Below are positions 7,084-12,061 of a DNA stretch of 12,061 nt, piece after piece. A program made the translations under genes and the position numbers. This stretch comes from an uncultured Ruminococcus sp. (lineage in GTDB: Bacteria; Bacillota; Clostridia; Oscillospirales; Ruminococcaceae). The notes under the pieces are model-generated. The model worked only from the letters and a program-made list of their open reading frames with translations. It was not told the DNA's origin and did no database searches. Location: positions 1 through 12,061 of the forward strand of contig CAMWRL010000046.1 of assembly GCA_947176685.1 (NCBI GenBank), in the 5' to 3' direction. Numbering within the stretch: position 1 is the first letter of the stretch; each line of letters starts with the position of its first letter.

Positions 7084-8886
7084 TTATGAATCAAGTTTCA
7101 GTACGCTCATAAAAGCTTCCTGCGGCACTTCTACCGTACCTAACTGCCGCATACGCTTTTTACCCTCTTTCTGCTTTTCAAGGAGTTTTTTCTTACGGGT
7201 AATGTCACCGCCGTAACACTTCGCCAAAACGTCCTTACGCATAGCCTTGACGGTTTCACGGGCGATAACCTTTCCGCCTATTGCCGCCTGTATCGGCACT
7301 TCAAAAAGCTGTCGGGGAATATTTTCCTTAAGCTTTTCGGCAATCTTCCTTGCTCTGCCGTAAGCCTTGTCAGTGTGTATTATAAATGACAATGCGTCCA
7401 CAATATCGCCGTTGAGGAGAATATCCAGCTTAACGAGTTTTGACGGCACATAGCCCAGCATTTCATAGTCAAACGATGCATAACCCCTTGTGCGTGATTT
7501 CAGTACGTCAAAAAAATCATATACTATTTCATTAAGTGGCAGTTCATAGTGAAGATTCACACGGGTATCGTCAAGATACTGCATATCCTTGAAAACTCCC
7601 CGTCTGTCCTGACAGAGTTCCATAATATTTCCGACAAACTCAGACGGTGTGAGAATATCAGCCTTTACCATAGGTTCTTCGGCAACCTGAATAAGCGCAG
7701 GGTCAGGGAAGTTGCTCGGATTGTCTATATACTGGACTTCTCCGCTTGTAAGGGTCACCTTGTATATAACTGACGGTGCAGTTGTTATCAGGTCAAGATT
7801 ATACTCACGTTCAAGACGTTCCTGAATAATCTCCATGTGAAGAAGTCCCAGAAAACCGCATCTGAAACCGAATCCCAGTGCAATTGAAGTCTCCGGCTCA
7901 AACGACAGTGAAGCGTCATTAAGCTGTAGTTTTTCGAGAGCGTCACGCAAATCACCGTATTTTGCACCGTCCGCCGGATATATGCCCGAAAATACCATAG
8001 GATTTACTTTTCTGTAGCCGGCAAGTGCTTCATCACACGGATTGTCGTTGTTTGTAACAGTATCGCCTACCTGAGTGTCACCGATACTTTTTATAGATGC
8101 CGCAATATATCCTACTTCACCGGCTTCAAGACTGCCGTTGTTGACAAGCTTGTCAGCGTCCATAAATCCTGCTTCAACTACCGTAAACACCGCACCTGTT
8201 GCCATAAGACGTATATTGTCACCTGTTTTAACTCTGCCCTCTTTTATGCGGACATAGATAATTACTCCCTTGTAAGAATCATAGTAACTGTCAAATATCA
8301 GTGCTTTAAGAGGCTTTTCGGTATCTCCCTGCGGTGCAGGAATGTCCGTTACAATTCTTTCGAGTACTTCCTCAATGTTAGTACCCATTTTTGCGGAAAT
8401 CTTCGGTGCGTCCATTGCCGGAATCCCTATAACGTTTTCAACTTCTGTGCAGACTCTTTCGGGGTCAGCGGACGGCAGGTCAATCTTGTTGACTACCGGA
8501 ACGACTTCCAAATCGTGTTCGATAGCAAGATAGGTATTTGCAAGGGTCTGGGCTTCTATTCCCTGAGAAGCGTCAACAACCAGTATTGCGCCCTCGCACG
8601 CCGCCAATGAACGGGAAACTTCATAATTGAAGTCCACATGTCCGGGAGTGTCTATCAGGTTGAAAATATAATCTTCACCGTCCTGCGCCGTGTACTTCAG
8701 ACGGACTGCACGGGCTTTTATAGTAATACCTCTTTCACGTTCAATGTCCATATTGTCAAGTAACTGGTCTTCCATATCTCTTATTGCAACAGTTTCCGTC
8801 TTTTCAAGAATACGGTCGGCAAGTGTTGACTTTCCATGGTCAATATGTGCTATTATACAAAAATTTCTTATTTTCTGGTTAGCCAA
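7084..8886 (-). CDS. lepA: Elongation factor 4 (LepA), ribosome-associated GTPase
   Basis: The 600-residue translational GTPase binds the ribosome and acts in translation or assembly under stress. Its G motifs are AHIDHGKS (13-20), RGITIKA (52-58), DTPGH (79-83) and NKID (133-136). EF-G-like domains follow, then the LepA-specific C-terminal domain, including the conserved LAKCYGGDITRKKKLLEKQK region. The start is TTG at 8886, giving MANQKIRNF, because AGGAGG at 8896-8901 lies nine bases upstream. An upstream TTG at 8913 would place that ribosome binding site inside the gene and give an atypical N-terminus. It is the first gene of an operon with the two small membrane proteins and hemW. Confidence 0.97.
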   Translation of the reverse strand: MANQKIRNFCIIAHIDHGKSTLADRILEKTETVAIRDMEDQLLDNMDIERERGITIKARAVRLKYTAQDGEDYIFNLIDTPGHVDFNYEVSRSLAACEGAILVVDASQGIEAQTLANTYLAIEHDLEVVPVVNKIDLPSADPERVCTEVENVIGIPAMDAPKISAKMGTNIEEVLERIVTDIPAPQGDTEKPLKALIFDSYYDSYKGVIIYVRIKEGRVKTGDNIRLMATGAVFTVVEAGFMDADKLVNNGSLEAGEVGYIAASIKSIGDTQVGDTVTNNDNPCDEALAGYRKVNPMVFSGIYPADGAKYGDLRDALEKLQLNDASLSFEPETSIALGFGFRCGFLGLLHMEIIQERLEREYNLDLITTAPSVIYKVTLTSGEVQYIDNPSNFPDPALIQVAEEPMVKADILTPSEFVGNIMELCQDRRGVFKDMQYLDDTRVNLHYELPLNEIVYDFFDVLKSRTRGYASFDYEMLGYVPSKLVKLDILLNGDIVDALSFIIHTDKAYGRARKIAEKLKENIPRQLFEVPIQAAIGGKVIARETVKAMRKDVLAKCYGGDITRKKKLLEKQKEGKKRMRQLGTVEVPQEAFMSVLKLDS

Positions 8887-8903
8887 AATATTTTTCCTCC
8901 TAA

Positions 8904-8950
8904 ACTTCAGCAAATATACATGACATACTCCCCGCCTGAAGAAGCGGGGG
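8904..8950 (-). promoter_or_regulatory. GC-rich hairpin in the lepA leader, resembling an IS200/IS605-type end
   Basis: CCCCGC (8930-8935) and GCGGGG (8944-8949) form a 6-bp all-GC stem around CTGAAGAA. On the minus strand it lies between the lepA promoter and AGGAGG. The loop CTGAAG (8936-8941) is complementary to CTTCAG at 8905-8910, just beside the ribosome binding site, so a loop-leader pairing (pseudoknot) is possible. On the plus strand the stem is followed by TTTT, a weak terminator-like arrangement. The string ATGACATACTCCCCGCC followed by a GC hairpin resembles, from memory, subterminal palindromes of IS200/IS605 elements, but there is no transposase gene here. Confidence 0.5.
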
Positions 8951-8970
8951 TTTTACTCTCTTACAAACTT

Positions 8971-8999
8971 ATTTTATCATTTTATCTTTTATTTGTCAA
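8971..8999 (-). promoter_or_regulatory. Sigma-A-type promoter of the lepA operon
   Basis: On the minus strand a perfect TTGACA (8994-8999) and TAAAAT (8971-8976) are separated by 17 bases. Transcription would start near 8964, leaving a leader of about 78 bases that contains the GC-rich hairpin and AGGAGG. No other comparable promoter is seen before hemW, so the four genes probably depend on it. Confidence 0.82.
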
Positions 9000-9163
9000 T
9001 AGTCAGCGCAATTCAGCCCTCTGTAAAAATGGTGATATTTTTCAAAAAAAATCAATTGTAAACACTTAATTTCGGCGTTCCTCAAAGGGTGATTTTGTAT
9101 ATAATGCTTAAAGACAGACTCAAAAAATTTACATATTCAACACCATGTATATTACAGGCTTTA
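9000..9163. other. Intergenic stretch between the divergent lepA and diguanylate cyclase promoters
   Basis: This AT-rich stretch lies between the two -35 boxes. I see no supported gene, RNA or terminator in it. Short open frames on both strands lack ribosome binding sites. A TATAAT at 9100-9105 on the plus strand has no matching -35 box. Confidence 0.5.
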
Positions 9164-9192
9164 TTGACAAAATGAGGATTTTGCGGTAAAAT
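9164..9192 (+). promoter_or_regulatory. Sigma-A-type promoter of the diguanylate cyclase gene
   Basis: A perfect TTGACA (9164-9169) and TAAAAT (9187-9192) are spaced by 17 bases. Transcription would start near 9199, and GGAG at 9221-9224 precedes the ATG at 9233 by eight bases. Confidence 0.8.
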
Positions 9193-9232
9193 TAGATTAT
9201 ATAAAATCAAACACCAGAACGGAGTACATAAA

Positions 9233-10516
9233 ATGTCTAAATCTACCCGTAAAAGCATCACAACATCAGTTCTTGTCACTACAATACTGTTTGTAATATC
9301 CAGCTTTATATTGTCCGTTTTCTGTATTAAGAATATGAGTCATAAATATCAGAAAAGTATGGCGGATATGGCTATAGAATTTTCAGCCGCAGTGATAAAC
9401 CCTGATGATGCCAGAGAATTTCTTGCAACACGCAATACTGACAACCGTTATACTTCTGTACAGGATAAACTAAAACAATTCCAGAACGAAAACAAGGATT
9501 TTGTACAAAGAATTTCGCTTATAGATTTCAGCAGCTCAGACGGTAACTACATCTACGATACGAACGGAAATACTCTTGGCGACCGTTTTGAATACAACAG
9601 CTACATAAATTCCGTTGAATCAGACCTTATCAACTGCCGGAACTCATGGACTACTTATCAAAAAGATACTCTGCTTGTATTCAGACCGCTAAGAACTTCT
9701 GAAGATGAAAGTGCCGGTTATATAGTCGCTGAGATAAAAGAACCATTCAACGACAAATATATAATATATACTATAATATTATATACAGTAATTCTTATTG
9801 CCGGAATAAGTATATCAGTAGTCTTTGACGCATATATAAAGAAAAAATTATTTATACCTATAAAGAAATTTACTGAAACTGCAAAGAATATTACAAGCGA
9901 AAACAATAATTTCATAAAGGAAAATCCTGACGCTTTTGAAGAAGACCGTGATGACGAAATAGGCGAACTCGGCAAGGAATTTAAAAAAATGTTCCTGAGT
10001 GTAAACAGCAATATCGAAAATCTTTCCAAAGCCTTATATGACGCTAATCACGACGGTATGACGCAGACCCTTAACAAACGCTGTTATCAGAATATGATGC
10101 CGGTATTCAGGGAATGCGAATCAATATGTATAATATACTTTGATGTCAATAACCTTAAGCTTATGAACGATACACTCGGACACGAAAGAGGCGATATGGT
10201 TATCAAACGTGCAGCAGAATACATACAGGAAATTACCGGACAGAATGACTACTGTTTCAGAATGGGCGGTGATGAGTTCCTTATGGTTATGACTAACTGC
10301 TCATTCCGGCAGATTGACAATGTTATAGAAAAACTGGAATCAGAAGCACCATTCATTCTCAACGGTAACTCCGACCCTATGAAATGCGCTTTGTCGTTCG
10401 GGTATTCATACGCCAAGGGCGAATACTCATATGATGAGCTTTTAACCGAAGCTGAGGAAAACATGTATACAAAAAAAGCAGAACTCAAAAATCTTCTGAA
10501 TATGCCTGAACGCTGA
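9233..10516 (+). CDS. Membrane-bound diguanylate cyclase (sensor-HAMP-GGDEF)
   Basis: The 427-residue protein would make cyclic di-GMP from two GTP in response to an external signal. It has a first membrane helix at about 11-32, an extracellular domain of about 140 residues (33-175) and a second helix at about 177-198. A HAMP-like linker (about 199-258, with the DEIGEL motif at 241-246) leads to a GGDEF domain from about 262. Catalytic features are intact: FDVNNLKLMND with Asp304 and Asn312, GHERGD at 316-321, and GGDEF at 345-349. The product-inhibition I-site (RxxD, five residues before GGDEF) reads GQND, so its Arg is missing. No EAL domain is present. The gene is transcribed divergently from lepA, and 91 bases separate it from the LRR gene. 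Confidence 0.93.
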   Translation: MSKSTRKSITTSVLVTTILFVISSFILSVFCIKNMSHKYQKSMADMAIEFSAAVINPDDAREFLATRNTDNRYTSVQDKLKQFQNENKDFVQRISLIDFSSSDGNYIYDTNGNTLGDRFEYNSYINSVESDLINCRNSWTTYQKDTLLVFRPLRTSEDESAGYIVAEIKEPFNDKYIIYTIILYTVILIAGISISVVFDAYIKKKLFIPIKKFTETAKNITSENNNFIKENPDAFEEDRDDEIGELGKEFKKMFLSVNSNIENLSKALYDANHDGMTQTLNKRCYQNMMPVFRECESICIIYFDVNNLKLMNDTLGHERGDMVIKRAAEYIQEITGQNDYCFRMGGDEFLMVMTNCSFRQIDNVIEKLESEAPFILNGNSDPMKCALSFGYSYAKGEYSYDELLTEAEENMYTKKAELKNLLNMPER

Positions 10517-10550
10517 CGGAAAAATTAATTTTCGGGCTTATTCTGACGAC

Positions 10551-10577
10551 CTTACAGGAGAAATCAACGACTGTAAG
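10551..10577 (+). promoter_or_regulatory. Small inverted repeat before the LRR gene
   Basis: CTTACAG (10551-10557) and CTGTAAG (10571-10577) are a perfect 7-bp inverted repeat with a 13-base loop, between the diguanylate cyclase stop and the LRR ribosome binding site. There is no U tract, so it is not a terminator. It might be an RNA-processing structure, an operator half-site pair, or chance. No separate promoter for the LRR gene is clear, so read-through from the cyclase gene is plausible. Confidence 0.3.
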
Positions 10578-10607
10578 TCCTTGACGTTAAATAAGGAGTA
10601 TAAAATT

Positions 10608-11714
10608 ATGGGATTTAAAATCAAAGACAATATACTTATAGATTACTATGAAGAAGAAAACGTTACAGAAGTAACTATTCCGGACGGGGTTACTTCCATA
10701 GACGAACAGGCTTTTTATGGTTGCCGTAACCTTACAAGCGTAATAATACCTGACGGGGTTACTTCCATAGGAGATGCGGCTTTTAGCAAGTGTAGCAGTC
10801 TTACAGATATCACCATACCTGACAGTGTTACTTCCATAGAAAACGATGCTTTTTACAATTGTATCAGTCTTACAGATATCACTATACCTGACAATGTTAA
10901 TTCCATAGGAGAAGGAGCTTTTTATGGTTGCAGTAAACTTACAAGTATAATCATACCAAACAGTGTTACTTCTATAAAAGATGAAGCTTTTTATAATTGC
11001 AGTAACCTTACAAGCATAATCATACCTAATGGAGTTACTTACATAGAAGACGAGGCTTTTTATGGTTGCAGTAACCTTACAAGCGTAATCATACCTGACA
11101 GTGTTACTTCCATAGGAGATGAGGCTTTTGGCGATTGTAGCAGTCTTACAAGTATCATCATACCCGAAAGTGTCACTTCCATAGGAGACGGAGCTTTTTA
11201 TGGCTGTCCTAAACTTAAAACTGTTTCATTGACTGCACACCTAAAAAAAAAATCTGATAAGTTTCTTCCAGAACATACACAGATTATCAATAAAAAAATC
11301 AAGTCAGTACGGAATACTCCCGAAGTTCCGGAAAAAAGTCCACAAACTGACAATTTTGTAATCAGTAATTATTTACTTGCAAGATATAACGAAAGTCCGG
11401 ATATTTCCGAAATCACAATACCTGACAATATACTTATAATCGGTGAAAGGTCTTTCCAGTGGTGCAGAAGCATAAAAAGTATCAGACTTCCCGACGGCGT
11501 GCGCAAAATCGGTAATATGGCTTTTCTGCAATGCAATAATCTTGCTGAAATAAATATCCCTGATTCCGTGACTTCCATAGGCAATAAGGCTTTTTATTAC
11601 TGCGACAGCCTGCAAAATATCTCCCTGCCGGCGCATTTCAGAGAAACTATTGAAATTGATGATATTTTTCCGGAGCATACAGAAATAACCTACAGAGCAA
11701 GGAGTCCGAAATAA
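10608..11714 (+). CDS. BspA-like leucine-rich repeat protein (LRR_5 type)
   Basis: The 368-residue protein is built of 23-residue BspA/Treponema-type repeats with the pattern IPDSVTSIGDEAFYGCSNLTSI. Block one has eight repeats (residues 25-208), block two about three (271-338). Each block is preceded by a similar cap (FKIKDNILIDYYEEENVTEVTIPD at 3-26; NFVISNYLLARYNESPDISEITIPD at 249-273) and followed by a similar tail (AH..., then PEHTQI at 221-226 and PEHTEI at 355-360). No signal peptide, anchor or dockerin is seen, so it is probably cytoplasmic or exported without a signal. Repeats of this kind bind proteins; the partner is unknown. ATG 10608 is chosen because AAGGAG (10593-10598) lies nine bases before it; the TTG at 10581 is upstream of that site. 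Confidence 0.9.
   Translation: MGFKIKDNILIDYYEEENVTEVTIPDGVTSIDEQAFYGCRNLTSVIIPDGVTSIGDAAFSKCSSLTDITIPDSVTSIENDAFYNCISLTDITIPDNVNSIGEGAFYGCSKLTSIIIPNSVTSIKDEAFYNCSNLTSIIIPNGVTYIEDEAFYGCSNLTSVIIPDSVTSIGDEAFGDCSSLTSIIIPESVTSIGDGAFYGCPKLKTVSLTAHLKKKSDKFLPEHTQIINKKIKSVRNTPEVPEKSPQTDNFVISNYLLARYNESPDISEITIPDNILIIGERSFQWCRSIKSIRLPDGVRKIGNMAFLQCNNLAEINIPDSVTSIGNKAFYYCDSLQNISLPAHFRETIEIDDIFPEHTEITYRARSPK
10680..11231 (+). repeat. Eight 69-bp tandem repeats inside the LRR gene
   Basis: Eight consecutive units of exactly 69 bp encode the first LRR block. Stretches such as GTTACTTCCATAGGAGA, GCTTTTTATGGTTGCAGTAA and CTTACAAG recur almost unchanged between units. Conservation in the DNA as well as the protein suggests recent copy-number expansion or gene conversion. 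The second block, at about 11418-11622, codes for the same fold but has diverged in sequence. Confidence 0.9.
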
Positions 11715-11729
11715 ACTACAGATAAACAT

Positions 11730-11766
11730 AAAAATCCCCCGTACTCAGCAATACGGGGATTTTTTT
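11730..11766. terminator. Bidirectional rho-independent terminator
   Basis: The left arm (11730-11743) and right arm (11752-11764) pair as AAAAATCCCCGTA/TACGGGGATTTTT with one extra C bulged out at 11736-11740. The loop is CTCAGCAA. T runs flank the stem on both strands, so it can end the LRR transcript (plus) and the short minus-strand gene that ends at 11766. Confidence 0.88.
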
Positions 11767-11861
11767 CATTTCCGGACAATTCCTGTGCAATGGTCTCTGC
11801 TGTCAAAAATAAGAAGCAGAACAACATTTTCAAAAATCACTTCAAAAGCGTGTACGGGATT
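11766..11861 (-). pseudogene. Out-of-frame continuation of the short minus-strand gene
   Basis: In the -1 frame relative to the upstream ATG, reading after the A run gives NPVHAFEVIFENVVLLL followed by IFDSRDHCTGIVRK and a TGA at 11766-11768. This frame has no start of its own with a ribosome binding site, and a TGA lies immediately upstream of the A run, so it can only be reached by a frameshift. It ends at the edge of the bidirectional terminator, as a normal gene would. Confidence 0.45.
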
Positions 11862-11944
11862 TTTTCAGTATCGATTGCCGTATACGATGCACTCACACTT
11901 CCGTTTTCAAGTATGTAACCTGCCAGTCTGTCAAGTTCAGTCAT
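11837..11944 (-). CDS. Short CDS, 35 residues as read; probably the front part of a frameshifted 59-residue gene
   Basis: ATG at 11944 is preceded by a strong AAAGGAG (plus-strand complement at about 11952-11958). The frame reads MTELDRLAGYILENGSVSAS, continues through YTAIDTEKIPYTLLK, and stops at 11837-11839. If one base were gained (or a ribosome slipped -1) in the run of six A (11860-11865 on the minus strand), translation would continue in the next frame for 31 more residues. It would then stop exactly at the terminator, giving a 59-residue protein. I do not recognise the family. The binding site, reading frame and matching terminator make a real gene likely; whether it is broken, recoded or a sequencing error is open. 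Confidence 0.55.
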   Translation of the reverse strand: MTELDRLAGYILENGSVSASYTAIDTEKIPYTLLK

Positions 11945-12013
11945 ATCGTCACTCCTTTCCTTTTATATAGAATCAGCATTTCAGAATATACGTTCCATAT
12001 CTGAAAATCACTG

Positions 12014-12042
12014 TTTACTTTTTATAGTCATTATGGTAAAAT
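12014..12042 (+). promoter_or_regulatory. Candidate promoter for a plus-strand gene beyond the window
   Basis: TTTACT (12014-12019) and TAAAAT (12037-12042) are separated by 17 bases, and transcription would start near 12049. No gene is visible before the window ends. The rest of 11959-12061 is AT-rich and shows nothing else I can support. Confidence 0.4.
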
Positions 12043-12061
12043 ATAGTTATGTTTCCATATA

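Noticed and set aside
8887..8913. Nine-residue extension of LepA from the TTG at 8913
   Set aside because: The AGGAGG site lies inside this extension; the TTG at 8886 gives the usual start.
8836..9069. Plus-strand frame over the lepA leader
   Set aside because: It is antisense to the lepA start, crosses the hairpin and promoter, and lacks a start signal.
9100..9105. TATAAT as an extra plus-strand promoter
   Set aside because: No -35 box lies at the right distance, and a much better promoter is at 9164-9192.
9082..9279. 65-residue minus-strand frame between lepA and the diguanylate cyclase gene
   Set aside because: It overlaps the cyclase promoter and start and has no ribosome binding site or recognisable protein features.
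10517..10545. AAAATTAATTTT palindrome after the cyclase stop as a terminator
   Set aside because: The stem is entirely A/T and has no following T run, so it cannot be supported as an intrinsic terminator.
10680..11231. 69-bp repeats as a CRISPR array
   Set aside because: The units are contiguous, in frame and coding, with no unique spacers; they are LRR codons.
11785..11970. 61-residue plus-strand frame near the right end
   Set aside because: It has no ribosome binding site and is antisense to the short minus-strand gene, which has a strong one.

Overview
The window looks like chromosomal DNA of a spore-forming, low-to-moderate-GC Firmicute. The gene style resembles Ruminococcus or other Oscillospiraceae. 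The evidence is a complete spoIIA sporulation operon, strong AGGAGG-type ribosome binding sites, sigma-A-type promoters with TATAAT and TAAAAT boxes, a lepA/hemW neighbourhood typical of Firmicutes, a cytoplasmic BspA-like leucine-rich repeat protein and a membrane diguanylate cyclase. The taxon is inferred from gene content; no database search was possible.

Layout, left to right. A class A penicillin-binding protein with a repetitive Trp/Gly-rich tail occupies the left end on the minus strand (69-2633). It diverges from a small membrane-anchored protein with a BofC-like C-terminus (2810-3148, plus). That gene converges, sharing its stop region, with a flavin reductase-like protein (3145-3723, minus). 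Next is the forespore regulatory operon spoIIAA-spoIIAB-sigF (3894-5298, plus), which runs stop-to-stop into hemW (5299-6393, minus). hemW is the last gene of a minus-strand operon: lepA (start 8886), a small three-helix membrane protein, a zinc-ribbon membrane protein, hemW. The 8887-9232 gap holds the lepA promoter, a GC-rich hairpin in the lepA leader, and a separate promoter for the divergent diguanylate cyclase gene (9233-10516, plus). A BspA-like LRR gene follows (10608-11714, plus) and ends at a bidirectional terminator. That terminator also lies at the end of a short, apparently frameshifted minus-strand gene (11766-11944).

How the genes work together. SpoIIAA, SpoIIAB and SigF form the partner-switching module that activates the first forespore sigma factor. 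A BofC-like protein and a peptidoglycan synthase sit close by, but this is proximity only and shows no functional link. LepA/EF4 is a ribosome-associated GTPase and HemW a radical-SAM haem chaperone; they often neighbour each other in Firmicutes, here with two small unknown membrane proteins between them. The diguanylate cyclase would couple an extracellular signal to c-di-GMP. I found no CRISPR array, rRNA, tRNA, prophage or intact transposon. The less ordinary features are the frameshifted small gene at the right end, the hairpin in the lepA leader, the duplicated LRR architecture, and the repeat tail of the penicillin-binding protein.
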